NCBI GenBank assembly: GCA_035712145.1
Contig: DASTBI010000205.1
Coordinates: 1 to 32,940 of the forward strand
Origin: Candidatus Eisenbacteria bacterium
GTDB taxonomy: Bacteria > Eisenbacteria > RBG-16-71-46
DNA: 32,940 nucleotides
Reading direction: 5' to 3'
Shown: one piece after another, positions 8,535 to 16,687 of the stretch
Layout of the letters: every line of letters starts with the position of its first letter
How positions within the stretch are numbered: position 1 is the first letter of the stretch
Notes under the pieces: model-generated
What the model saw: the letters and a program-made list of their open reading frames with translations, nothing else
Told to the model about the DNA's origin: nothing
Database searches by the model: none
Position numbers and translations under genes: made by a program

Positions 8535-9591
8535 GCGTGCCGGATTCCGAGTCGGCCGCCCGAGCGACCGGCCGCTCGCCCGCATCGAGCGACTGGTAGA
8601 GCCCGATCAGCCGCCGGGCGAGAACGGGTGCGGCGTGCTCGCGCTCGACGTAGGCGCGACCGTGCTCCCCCAGAGCGCGGCGGCGCGGCTCGTCGTCGAG
8701 CAGCTCGGCGAGCTGCTCCGCCAGATTCTCCTTGGTGCAGCGAACGATCGGGCAATCCACGAGTCGTGGCTCGAAGTCGTCGCGGATGAAGCACAGCACC
8801 GGTTTCCCCATCGCCATCGCTTCGACCGCCACCATGCCGTACCAACCCATGAAGACCTGGTCCACCACGACGTCGGCCCCGGCCATGAGGTCGCGCAGCC
8901 GGGCCCACGGCACCCGCTCCACGGTCTCGAAGCGCACCGCGCCGAACCGCGGGCGCAGGGCCTCGTAAGCGCGCTCGACGTAGCGCGTGCCTTTGATGAG
9001 GCGGTTGGTGGGCGCGTGAAGCACGAGCCGCGGAGCTCCGGAGGACGGCGTGAACGGATAGCCCGGGAGGTCGACGGCGACCGGCAGATGCATGGCGCGG
9101 GGCGCGGATTCGAGCAGATCCGGGGTCGATACCAGCTCGGCGTCGGCGAAGCGTCTCGCCGCGGCGCGGATCATCCGCTGACGCCCGGGATGGCAGAAGG
9201 GATCGCATTCGGTGCAGGTGGCATGCGTGTGGGTCGCGAGCATGTGCGCGCGATTGCGAATGTCGCAGCCGTGATAATGGAAGACCACCTTCTGGCCGAG
9301 TGCTTTGTAGAGCGGCAGGTCGGGATTGTGAGGTGGCACCAGGGTGCGGCCGAAATGGAAGTGATAGACGTCGTAGCGCCCGGCATGGCGCAGGAAGCTG
9401 GCCAGATATCCCGCGTAGCGCGGGAACACAGGCAGGGCGTCGTAGGGCCGCATCTCGTCGGGCGTGTATTGCGGGAAGCCGGGGTTGTAGGCGAGCGAAT
9501 GCGCGTCGACGCCCAGATCGCGCAGTGCGCGTGCCAGGATCGACGCCTGCCCCGCGATCTCGGCGGGCGCATGGAGCACGCGCAGGCTCAT
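8527..9591 (-). CDS. Glycosyltransferase, GT-B fold (family 4/1-like)
   Basis: Protein of 354 residues starting MSLRVLHAPAEIAGQAS. The N-terminal half contains YHFHFG and YHGCDIRN, resembling the H-G-[CS]-D-I motif of GT-B enzymes. A cysteine-rich stretch follows (CTECDPFCHPG), which could bind a metal and is unusual for the fold. The C-terminal half has LHAPTNRLIKGTRYVE and the donor-binding GMVAVEAMAMGKPVLCF. It likely adds one sugar to a lipid-linked glycan. The ATG at 9591 overlaps the upstream stop as ATGA, and the gene overlaps the flippase start by eight bases, so the order points to a shared pathway. The sugar specificity is unknown. Confidence 0.85.
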   Translation of the reverse strand: MSLRVLHAPAEIAGQASILARALRDLGVDAHSLAYNPGFPQYTPDEMRPYDALPVFPRYAGYLASFLRHAGRYDVYHFHFGRTLVPPHNPDLPLYKALGQKVVFHYHGCDIRNRAHMLATHTHATCTECDPFCHPGRQRMIRAAARRFADAELVSTPDLLESAPRAMHLPVAVDLPGYPFTPSSGAPRLVLHAPTNRLIKGTRYVERAYEALRPRFGAVRFETVERVPWARLRDLMAGADVVVDQVFMGWYGMVAVEAMAMGKPVLCFIRDDFEPRLVDCPIVRCTKENLAEQLAELLDDEPRRRALGEHGRAYVEREHAAPVLARRLIGLYQSLDAGERPVARAADSESGTHA

Positions 9592-10550
9592 CGAAGGCCG
9601 CCCCGGCAGCGAGCCGTGTAGAGCGTGACCTCGTCGCCGGGCTGCTTCCACGGATGGACCTGCCGGAATCCCCCTGCACGGCACGGACTGGATTCCAGCG
9701 CGCGGAGCCTGGGCTCGGCGGCGGCCCTGCCTCGCAGCACGAACCATCCATGGTCATCCGTCATCCCGAACGCGTGTCCTTCGCCACGACCGAAGATCTC
9801 GGCTTCCGGGCGCAGTCTTCCGGTGGCCGAATCTCGCACGCACCCGACCACCACCGGAACATCGGTCCGCGGCGAAGGAACGCGAAAGACGACCGGGACC
9901 GCATCGCCCTCGTGCTCGCCTGCCTCGTAGCGCCAGCGGCGCGCCGCCCGCAACACCGCAGACTCGGCCGCGACCCGCAGACTGGGATCCTGGCAGCTGA
10001 GCGCCGACCGTGACACGTTCACCGCCCATGCTCGTCCATCGGGGCCCAGGAAGATCCGCACCGTGACGCGCCCTCGACACCCGTAAGAAACCGCCACCGG
10101 CCACTCGGCTTCCTCCCGCTCGATCGGCTCGGGCGAGACCCTCGCCAGCGTGTCGACGATCCACGTGGCCGAATCCTCCGACGCGGGTTCGTTCTCGGGA
10201 TCGGAGAAGGGCACGCGCAGGGTCCACCACACGCTCACCGGCCGATCGCCCTCGGTGGCCGGCCGAAACGTCCATCGCCGCACCGCGCGGACCGCGGCGC
10301 TGTCGAAAGAGGCACGCAGCTCGCGCGTCAGGATGTCGTGCCGAACGTTGTAAGGAACGACTTTCGCAGTGCGGACGATTCCCTCGCGCCCGATCAGCAC
10401 GCGGAGCTCCACCTCCGTGCTGATTCCGCTCCCGATCGCCCATGACGGGTACTGGGCCGCCGGTGTGTGGATCGGCCTCGGCGCCGCCGCCATTGCCGGA
10501 GAGGTCATGGCCCCGAGCGCCACGGCGGCGTTCCACAGCGCCTGCTTCAT
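9588..10550 (-). CDS. Secreted protein with two TonB-C-like domains and a carboxypeptidase-regulatory-like domain
   Basis: Protein of 320 residues with a signal peptide (ALWNAAVALGAMTSPAMAAA, residues 4-23). Residues ~34-115 look like a TonB C-terminal domain: YPSWA, then VELRVLIGREGIV, then a helix AAVRAVRRWTFRPAT before the last strand. Residues ~150-224 repeat the pattern (VTVRIFLGPDGRAW, then AVLRAARRWRYEAG). Residues ~234-318 resemble a CarboxypepD_reg-like fold (VGCVRDSATGRLRPEAEIFG). No long transmembrane anchor or proline-rich spacer is seen, so it is not a classical TonB energy transducer; a periplasmic or surface role is inferred. Cysteines 158 and 186 in domain 2 could pair. The ATGA overlap with the preceding methyltransferase supports the start at 10550. 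Confidence 0.75.
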   Translation of the reverse strand: MKQALWNAAVALGAMTSPAMAAAPRPIHTPAAQYPSWAIGSGISTEVELRVLIGREGIVRTAKVVPYNVRHDILTRELRASFDSAAVRAVRRWTFRPATEGDRPVSVWWTLRVPFSDPENEPASEDSATWIVDTLARVSPEPIEREEAEWPVAVSYGCRGRVTVRIFLGPDGRAWAVNVSRSALSCQDPSLRVAAESAVLRAARRWRYEAGEHEGDAVPVVFRVPSPRTDVPVVVGCVRDSATGRLRPEAEIFGRGEGHAFGMTDDHGWFVLRGRAAAEPRLRALESSPCRAGGFRQVHPWKQPGDEVTLYTARCRGGLR

Positions 10551-11398
10551 CGCGGCCTTCCGAACGGATTCGACGCCCCGCACCAGGGGCAGGTCCAGCG
10601 CGTCGGCCACGGCTGCGGCGGATCGAGCACGGCGTGCTCCCCGCACGCGCGGCACACGTGGGTGACTCGGCGCATGGCCGGCTCACGATGGACGCCGGGC
10701 ATCCCGCTCTTGCGGAAGGTCATCACGAAGTTCGCGTCCGCTGCCAGATCGATGCCGGTCGACCGGTGGAGCCACGCCACGACGTCGGTGAACGCGCCCT
10801 GCAGCGGCTTGGTGCGAGGATCGTTCATCCACGAGAACCCGGCTGGAACGTGCGCCATGGCCTCGACCTCGAAGCCTCGGCTCTCGAACAGGCTCAGCAC
10901 CTTTTCCTGGTCGAAGCGCTGCTGATGCTCGAGCCGCTTGCGAAACTTGAGCAGCGCGTACTTGGCGAAGTAACCGGCGAAGCGGTAGAGCCGGTCGTCG
11001 AACGCCGCGGCGCGCGGCACGGAGACATAGAGCATGCCTCCCGGACGGGTGACGCGCGCCAGCTCGTCGCAGCAGGGCTCGAGCTCCGTGACGTGCTCCA
11101 GCACGTAGTGGCAGACCGTCAGGTCGAACACCCCGTCGCGAATCGGCAACCGGGCCAGGTCGCCGCGAAATGCCGACACGTTCGCGGTCCGCGGCGGTGG
11201 ACCGGGTGGAAACTTGATGTCGAAACCGGTGATGCGCAGATCGCTGCGGTCCGCGTAGGGCCACGAGCCTGGACCGCAGCCCGCGTCGAGCACGCGGATC
11301 GAAGGCGGCGCAGTGGCGATCACTTCGCGCAGGAAGAGCGGCGGCTCGAGCGGCCCGAACGCGGGCTTGCGGATCCACTGCGCGACCTCGATCGTCAC
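10547..11398 (-). CDS. SAM-dependent methyltransferase with C-terminal zinc ribbon
   Basis: Class I methyltransferase of 283 residues. The SAM-binding motif VLDAGCGPG is at 36-44, the acidic ITGFDIKF end of strand 2 is near 56-63, and HYVLEHVTELEP follows in the Methyltransf_11 pattern. After the catalytic domain comes a four-cysteine ribbon, Cys249-x2-Cys252 and Cys270-x2-Cys273 (CRAC, CPWC), presumably binding zinc. It probably methylates a sugar or lipid-linked glycan given its neighbours, but the target is not visible. The GTG start forms a GTGA overlap with the stop of the GT2 gene; no in-frame ATG fits the family N-terminus. Confidence 0.82.
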   Translation of the reverse strand: MTIEVAQWIRKPAFGPLEPPLFLREVIATAPPSIRVLDAGCGPGSWPYADRSDLRITGFDIKFPPGPPPRTANVSAFRGDLARLPIRDGVFDLTVCHYVLEHVTELEPCCDELARVTRPGGMLYVSVPRAAAFDDRLYRFAGYFAKYALLKFRKRLEHQQRFDQEKVLSLFESRGFEVEAMAHVPAGFSWMNDPRTKPLQGAFTDVVAWLHRSTGIDLAADANFVMTFRKSGMPGVHREPAMRRVTHVCRACGEHAVLDPPQPWPTRWTCPWCGASNPFGRPR

Positions 11399-12303
11399 GG
11401 CATCGCCTCGCCCGCGGGCTTGCCCGCCAGCGCGTCGCCGAGGGCGCGCGGCACCGCCATGGCCGCGGCGCCGTGGCCGCGGACCAGCAGCCAGCCCATG
11501 AGCAGGAGCTGCCACAAGAGGAACGCGGGCAGCCAGGTGAGGCGCGCGAGGCCGCGCGCGTGCGTGGAGAACAGCCTGAGGTTGGCGCGCAGCCGGTGAT
11601 AGATCTTCCACGGACTCGCCTGACCGCTCGACGCGGAAACCTGGTGCCAGAGACGAGCGGTCGGCACGAACAGGAGCTCGAGCCCCGCGGCGCGCGCGCG
11701 CAGGCACCAATCCGAGTCCTCGGCGTAGATGTAATAGCCCTCGTCGAGCAGGCCTACCTTCTCCCACGCGCTGCGCCGCGCCATCAGGCAGCAGCCGGTC
11801 ACGTAACCGGTGCGCTCGAGCGAGCGATACTGTCCATGATCGAGGGTGTGGACCCCGCGATGCGACGCCCATCCGAGCCACGGCTCGAGCCTTCCACCCG
11901 CGTACCAGATGCGCGCGCTCGGCGCGCCGAAGTAGATGAGCGGTCCGGCGGCGCCGGCGTCCGGCACCTCGTCCAGCGCCATCAACAGGCGCTCGATCAG
12001 CCCGGGATCGGCGCGTGTGTCGTTGTTGAGCAACATGATCGCGTCGGCGCCGCGCTCGAGCGCGTGGCGCAGTCCATGGTTGTTGCCGCCCGCGAAGCGG
12101 CGGTTCTCGGGGAGGGCGAGCAGAGTGACACTCGGGAACTCGGCGGCGATCGCCGCGGCCGAGCCGTCGGTCGATCCATTGTCGACCACGATGGTCAGAA
12201 GGTCCCAGCCGGCCGGCAGGCGGCAGGCGGCGAGCGTGGGCAGCAGGGCGCGCGTGTCGGCAAGACCGTTCCAGTTGAGCACCACCACCGCCACGGTGCT
12301 CAC
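11395..12303 (-). CDS. GT2 glycosyltransferase (rhamnosyltransferase-like)
   Basis: This GT2-family enzyme of 302 residues has the signature order of WbbL-like rhamnosyltransferases: VVVLNWNG at the N-terminus, VVDNGSTDGS, GGNNHGLRHAL, LLNNDTRADP, then GCCLMARRSAW and YYIYAEDSDWCLRARAAG. A hydrophobic stretch (AFLLWQLLLMGWLLV) near the C-terminus probably attaches it to the membrane. It would add a deoxyhexose or related sugar to a lipid-linked intermediate. The GTG start at 12303 forms a GTGA overlap with the stop of the preceding membrane protein. Substrate assignment is by family resemblance only. Confidence 0.87.
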   Translation of the reverse strand: MSTVAVVVLNWNGLADTRALLPTLAACRLPAGWDLLTIVVDNGSTDGSAAAIAAEFPSVTLLALPENRRFAGGNNHGLRHALERGADAIMLLNNDTRADPGLIERLLMALDEVPDAGAAGPLIYFGAPSARIWYAGGRLEPWLGWASHRGVHTLDHGQYRSLERTGYVTGCCLMARRSAWEKVGLLDEGYYIYAEDSDWCLRARAAGLELLFVPTARLWHQVSASSGQASPWKIYHRLRANLRLFSTHARGLARLTWLPAFLLWQLLLMGWLLVRGHGAAAMAVPRALGDALAGKPAGEAMP

Positions 12304-13811
12304 GCCTGGCGCGCCTCCGCCTCCACGGCCGCCTGGAGCTGGAGCGCGGCCCAGACCATGCCTCCGATCAGGAGCACCATCATCAGCGCGATGGGCCACA
12401 CCGGGAGGCCGGCGTAGAGCATGTAGAGCCACCAGAAGTCGAGCGCGTGGAGCATGCGCGCCTGGTCGCCGCGCCCGATGCCCACCCGCTCGTCGATCTG
12501 GCCTCGGCCGCTGAGCCGCGGCACCTCGCCGCGCGCGTGCTCGGCCACATTGCGCGACAGCATGCGCCAGTGAGCAACGATGGGGCTGAAGCTCGGATTG
12601 AAGTGGCTGTCGCTCATGAAACGCGGATCGTCGAGCGCGCGTGTGTACGGATAATCGCCGGCCTCGCGCATCTGGGCGCCGAAGTGGATCGAGACGCCGC
12701 CGAGCTGCACCACCAGCCCGAGCGCGCCCAGCACCAGCGCCGCGGCGCGGATCGCGCGCGATGTGGAATCGAGGGCGAACGCCACGGCCAGGAACGCGGG
12801 CGGCAGGAGCGGCACCAGATAGCGTGGTCCGAACGAACCGTCACCCGCCCAGTGCTCGAAGGTGCCGTAGAGCACCAGCGCCGCGCCGAATGCGAGCATC
12901 GCTCCCACCGCCGCCCGCCGCGCCACCGGCGGCTTGAGCCACATCGTCTTCCAGCCGCGCGGCGCGAGCCATAGCGGTGGCGCGAACCACAGGACGCCCT
13001 TGCCCGAGGAGATCAGCAATCCATAGAGGCCGATCAGGAGCGGCGTGGTGTAGGCCGCGGGTGTCGCCTGCGCGCCGTAGCCGCTCTCGAGCGGATTGCC
13101 GAAGCGCGCCCCGTTGTAGATGAGATGACCGGCCACGGCGAGCGCGAACGCGATGGCGAGCGGACGCGTGTCGCGGAGCGGCCGCGCCATCAGCACAGGG
13201 CTGATGCACAGGAGCGCGATCGGCAGCATGCTGGCCTTGACCGAGATCGCGAGGAACAAGCCAATGGCCGCGATGAAACGCGCCTTGGGATCCTCCGCCT
13301 TCGCGCTGCCGGCCAGCGCCAGCAGCAGGCCGAGTCCCTGGAGCGGCTCGGCCATGAAGCTCTTCGCGTACACCCAGAGCGGCGTGGCGAATCCGAGCAT
13401 CAGGGTCGCGAGCAGCGCCGCTCGCGGCCTTATCTGAAGTCCCCGTGCCGCTCCATAGAAGACGCCCAGCAGCAGCGCGACCACCCATGCGTTGAAGAAC
13501 GAGGCGATGAAGCGCACGGCCAGCGTGCGCCGCAGCCCGTCGAGACCAGAAACCGCCGCGATGCCTTCGGCCGCGGCAACCAGCGGCAGCGCGAGCACGG
13601 CCTGGCCGGCGGCGTTCTTGGTGTAGTGGCGGCCGTCGGGACCGGCCAGCGTCGCGCCGGCCGGAATGTCGAGCCGTCCGTGGAGAATGCTGCGCGACAG
13701 CTCCAGCATGCTGACCTCGTCGCTGCCCACGACGCGGCCGCCTCCGCTCAGCACGTAGGCCAGGAAGGCGAAGACACCGATCCAGCGCGTGGTCGCGATC
13801 AGGCCCTTCAT
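12300..13811 (-). CDS. Multi-pass membrane glycosyltransferase-like protein (PMT/ArnT-like, GT-C fold)
   Basis: Membrane protein of 503 residues with about ten to twelve hydrophobic helices. The first extracytoplasmic loop has an acidic pair in GSDEVSMLELSRSILHG (Asp31-Glu32), positioned like the D-E catalytic motif of GT-C enzymes such as PMT and ArnT. HYTKNAAGQAVLALPLVA follows, also common in such proteins. It likely uses a polyprenyl-phosphate-linked sugar to glycosylate a lipid, glycan or protein on the outer side of the membrane. The ATG at 13811 overlaps the upstream stop (ATGA). The 22 extra codons possible upstream are arginine-rich overlap sequence and are not used. A polymerase role cannot be ruled out. 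Confidence 0.72.
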   Translation of the reverse strand: MKGLIATTRWIGVFAFLAYVLSGGGRVVGSDEVSMLELSRSILHGRLDIPAGATLAGPDGRHYTKNAAGQAVLALPLVAAAEGIAAVSGLDGLRRTLAVRFIASFFNAWVVALLLGVFYGAARGLQIRPRAALLATLMLGFATPLWVYAKSFMAEPLQGLGLLLALAGSAKAEDPKARFIAAIGLFLAISVKASMLPIALLCISPVLMARPLRDTRPLAIAFALAVAGHLIYNGARFGNPLESGYGAQATPAAYTTPLLIGLYGLLISSGKGVLWFAPPLWLAPRGWKTMWLKPPVARRAAVGAMLAFGAALVLYGTFEHWAGDGSFGPRYLVPLLPPAFLAVAFALDSTSRAIRAAALVLGALGLVVQLGGVSIHFGAQMREAGDYPYTRALDDPRFMSDSHFNPSFSPIVAHWRMLSRNVAEHARGEVPRLSGRGQIDERVGIGRGDQARMLHALDFWWLYMLYAGLPVWPIALMMVLLIGGMVWAALQLQAAVEAEARQA

Positions 13812-14947
13812 CGCCAGCCCCGATCCGGCGCCAGCTGATCGCCGAGTGCCAAGGCTTCGTCGGCCAGTCTCTCCCACGAATGCGCGCGCCGCACCGCCTC
13901 GACGCCGGCGCGCAGGCGAGGCCCGAGACCTTCGGCGAAGAAGCGCACGACCGCGTCGGCCAGGGCGCCAGGGTCCTCGGGCGGCACCACGAGACCCGTC
14001 TCCTCGGCGCGCACCGTTTCACCGAGCCCCCCCACGTCGGTGATGATCACCGGCACGCCGAGCGCGTAGGCCACGTGGGTGACGCCGCTCTGCGTGGCCG
14101 ACCGATACGGCAGCACCACCACGTCGGCGGCCTTGAACAGCGCCTCGACCTCGTCGTCCGGAAGGTAGTGGTCCATGAGCTTCACCGCAGAATCTCCCGC
14201 CGACCTTGCCAGCGAGCGATAGGGCGACGCATCCTCGTAGAACTCCCCCGCCACGATCAACGTGACCGAACGGCGTTCGCGCACGCGCGGCCAGGCCTCG
14301 AGCAGGATGTCGAGCCCCTTGTAGCGGCGCACATAGCCGAAGAACACCGCCACCTCGCCCTCGACGCCGAGCTTCCGGCGCGCGCTCTCGCGCGTGTAGC
14401 GGCCGCGGTCGAACTGCGCGTAGAGCGGATGAGGCACCCGGCGCCGGATCGCCCCGGGCTTCAGGCGATCGAGGTCGCGCTCCACGCTCTCCGACATCAC
14501 CAGATAGCCATCCGAGTGACGCAGCATCCGCCGGGTGAGGAACCCATCACCCAGCCGCCGTTCATGCGGCACCAGGTTGTCACACACCAGCGCCACCCGG
14601 GTGCCGCGTCGGCGCAGCGGACCGACCGCGCCGGTGAAGGCCGGCGCGAAGAACGGCAGCCACCACTTGAGGATCACCAGGCCGGGTGCGAAGGCTTCGA
14701 GGTGGCGCGCCGCGCGCCCCCACGAGAGCGGCCCGATCGAATCGAGCAGCGCCGCCACCTCGAAGCTCGGCGGCTCGGCGGCCTCGTCGCGCTGGCTCTT
14801 GCCCGGGAACAGGATCTCGGGGTACTGGCGCGTGAACGTCACCCCTCGGACCTCGGCGCTCCGCGCGAGCGTCTCTCCCAGCAATCCGAGATATTGAGCG
14901 ATCCCTCCGCGCCAGGGATGGAGCGGTCCCACCAGGGCGATGCGCAC
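13808..14947 (-). CDS. GT4-family glycosyltransferase
   Basis: GT-B glycosyltransferase of 379 residues starting VRIALVGPLHPWRGGIAQYL, a very typical GT4 N-terminus with the glycine-rich acceptor loop. The C-terminal domain begins AVFFGYVRRYKGLDILLEA. The donor-binding region reads SATQSGVTHVAYALGVPVIITDVGG, so a canonical E-x7-E pair is not obvious here; QSG variants of this segment occur in GT4. GTG at 14947, one base after the previous stop, is the best start. Another GTG at 14968 would add seven residues overlapping the kinase gene. It probably elongates the lipid-linked glycan built by the neighbouring genes. Confidence 0.88.
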   Translation of the reverse strand: MRIALVGPLHPWRGGIAQYLGLLGETLARSAEVRGVTFTRQYPEILFPGKSQRDEAAEPPSFEVAALLDSIGPLSWGRAARHLEAFAPGLVILKWWLPFFAPAFTGAVGPLRRRGTRVALVCDNLVPHERRLGDGFLTRRMLRHSDGYLVMSESVERDLDRLKPGAIRRRVPHPLYAQFDRGRYTRESARRKLGVEGEVAVFFGYVRRYKGLDILLEAWPRVRERRSVTLIVAGEFYEDASPYRSLARSAGDSAVKLMDHYLPDDEVEALFKAADVVVLPYRSATQSGVTHVAYALGVPVIITDVGGLGETVRAEETGLVVPPEDPGALADAVVRFFAEGLGPRLRAGVEAVRRAHSWERLADEALALGDQLAPDRGWR

Positions 14948-14948
14948 G

Positions 14949-15998
14949 TCAGCGCGCCCGTCGCGCACGCCTTCCGGAGTGGCGGGACGACCAGGTCTCG
15001 AGCCCGTGCGGCTCGAACTGGAACCGCACCGCCTGGGCGCCGTGCTTCTCGAGCGCCGCCGCCACGCGGTGCTTGCGGTCGAACCGGGTGAGCAGCAGGA
15101 AATACCCGCCGCCGCCGGCGCCCGGCATCTTGCCCCCGATCGCGCCTTCGCGGCGCGCCAGCGCGTACAGGCGGTCGACCCGCGTGTTCGAGATGCCGCG
15201 CTCCAGCTTCTTCTTGCTGGTCCACGCCTGGTGGAGCAGCTCCCCCATCGCGTCGACGTCGCCGAGCAGCAGCGCTTTCTTCATCTCGAGCGTCCGCTGC
15301 TTGAGATCGTGGAGCGCCTCCACCGTGCCCTTCCTCCCGGCGCGGTAGTTCTCGGTCTGCCGCTCGATGATGCGCGCCGACTGCCGGGTCTGCCCCAGGT
15401 AGCAGAGCAACAGCCGGTACTCCAGCTCGCGGATCACGCCCGGCTGCACGCGCAGCGGATTCACCACGTTCGCGTCGCGATGGAACTCGATGAAGTTGAA
15501 TCCTCCGAACGCCGCCGAATACTGATCCTGGCGGCCGCCGGCGAGCCCGAGGTCGACGCGTTCGACCCGATACGCCAGTTCCGCGGTCTCGTCGCACGAG
15601 AGCGGACGCTGGAGCCACGCGGAGAGCACGCCGATGAGCGCCACCATCATCGTCGACGACGATCCCAGCCCTGATCCCGGCGGCGCGTCGGAGTGAACCC
15701 AGAGGTCGAGCCCGCGCTTCACCTGGAGCGCGCGGATCGCGGCCTTGAGCAGGTCGAGCTGGCCGTCGAAAGCGAGCCCCCGCGGGTGGTCGTACTTGAC
15801 CGACATGTCGTAGTCGAGGCTGGCCAGCGTCACGCGCGAGTCGCGACGCGGCGAGAGCGAGGCGTAGGCGTACTGGTTGATGGTGGCCGCGAGCACCAGG
15901 CCGCCGTGCTCCTCCGGATAGGGCGACACGTCGGTGCCGCCGCCGCAGAAGCTCAGGCGCAGCGGCGCGCGCGCGCGGAAATAGGCGCGGTCGCTCAC
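14949..15998 (-). CDS. hddA: GHMP-family sugar kinase, D,D-heptose 7-phosphate kinase (HddA-like)
   Basis: GHMP kinase of 349 residues. The N-terminal ARAPLRLSFCGGGTDVSPY segment closely follows the HddA pattern. The ATP loop PPGSGLGSSS is at 106-115, and the C-terminal motif 3 is GGKMPGAGGGGYF. HddA phosphorylates D-glycero-D-manno-heptose 7-phosphate at C1 in the GDP-heptose pathway. Close relatives act on other sugars (FGGY/fucose-like kinases), so the substrate is inferred. The gene overlaps the nucleotidyltransferase stop as GTGA, and that partner is HddC-like, which strengthens the pairing. The isomerase (GmhA) and bisphosphatase (GmhB) needed for a full pathway are not in this window. 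Confidence 0.82.
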   Translation of the reverse strand: MSDRAYFRARAPLRLSFCGGGTDVSPYPEEHGGLVLAATINQYAYASLSPRRDSRVTLASLDYDMSVKYDHPRGLAFDGQLDLLKAAIRALQVKRGLDLWVHSDAPPGSGLGSSSTMMVALIGVLSAWLQRPLSCDETAELAYRVERVDLGLAGGRQDQYSAAFGGFNFIEFHRDANVVNPLRVQPGVIRELEYRLLLCYLGQTRQSARIIERQTENYRAGRKGTVEALHDLKQRTLEMKKALLLGDVDAMGELLHQAWTSKKKLERGISNTRVDRLYALARREGAIGGKMPGAGGGGYFLLLTRFDRKHRVAAALEKHGAQAVRFQFEPHGLETWSSRHSGRRARRAR

Positions 15999-16687
15999 GA
16001 AGCAAACCTGCGCTCGGCGCGCTCCAGGCCTTGCGGGGTCCCGATGTCCCAGAAGCTGCCTTCGGCCGCGTGCCCGACGAGCTGCCTGGCGCTCGCGAGC
16101 CCCGGCAGCACGTCGCGCTCGAGCGAGGAGGCTCCGGAAGGAAGCGCATCCCACAGCTCCGGGCCGAACGCGTAGCAGCCGCCGCTCACCCAGGCCGGGC
16201 CCACATGGCCGGCGTCCTTCTCGACGAACCGGGTCACATGGCCATCGTCATCGCACTCGACACGCCCGCTGGCCTGCGCATCGTCGAGCCGGAAGAGCGC
16301 CAGCGCACCCACCGCCCCGCGCTCCCAGCGGGCGCGCTCGAGCGCCCACAAATCGAGCTCGGCGAGCGTGTCGCCGTTCATCACCAGGCTCGGGCCGAGC
16401 AAGAACGACCGCGCCTGGGCGAGCGCTCCGGCGGTGCCGAGCGGCTGCGTCTCGCGTGAGTACTGGAGCCGGACCCCGAGCTTCTCTCCGTTGCCGAACG
16501 CTCGCTCCACCTGCTCCGCGCCATGTCCCACGCACAGCACGATGTCGCCGAGGCCCTGGCCCGAGAGCCAGCCGATCTGCCGCTCGAGGAACGGACGGCC
16601 GGCGACGGGCGCCAGCGCTTTGGGCAGATCGCCGATCGCGTGCGCGAGACGGGTCCCGAGGCCCCCCGCGAGCACGAACACTCTCAA
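15995..16687 (-). CDS. hddC: Sugar-phosphate nucleotidyltransferase (HddC-like)
   Basis: Protein of 230 residues with the nucleotidyltransferase signature FVLAGGLGTRL followed by LPKALAPVAGRPFLERQIGWL, plus the metal-site MNGDT and the C-terminal FWDIGTPQGLERAE. The short length without a left-handed-helix domain fits HddC, which activates D,D-heptose 1-phosphate with GTP, as well as related small NTP transferases. The start is a TTG at 16687 whose last bases overlap the upstream stop (TTGA). An AAGGAG seven bases ahead favours it over the GTG at 16681. It pairs with the HddA-like kinase immediately downstream. GDP rather than another nucleotide is inferred from the pairing. Confidence 0.84.
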   Translation of the reverse strand: MRVFVLAGGLGTRLAHAIGDLPKALAPVAGRPFLERQIGWLSGQGLGDIVLCVGHGAEQVERAFGNGEKLGVRLQYSRETQPLGTAGALAQARSFLLGPSLVMNGDTLAELDLWALERARWERGAVGALALFRLDDAQASGRVECDDDGHVTRFVEKDAGHVGPAWVSGGCYAFGPELWDALPSGASSLERDVLPGLASARQLVGHAAEGSFWDIGTPQGLERAERRFAS

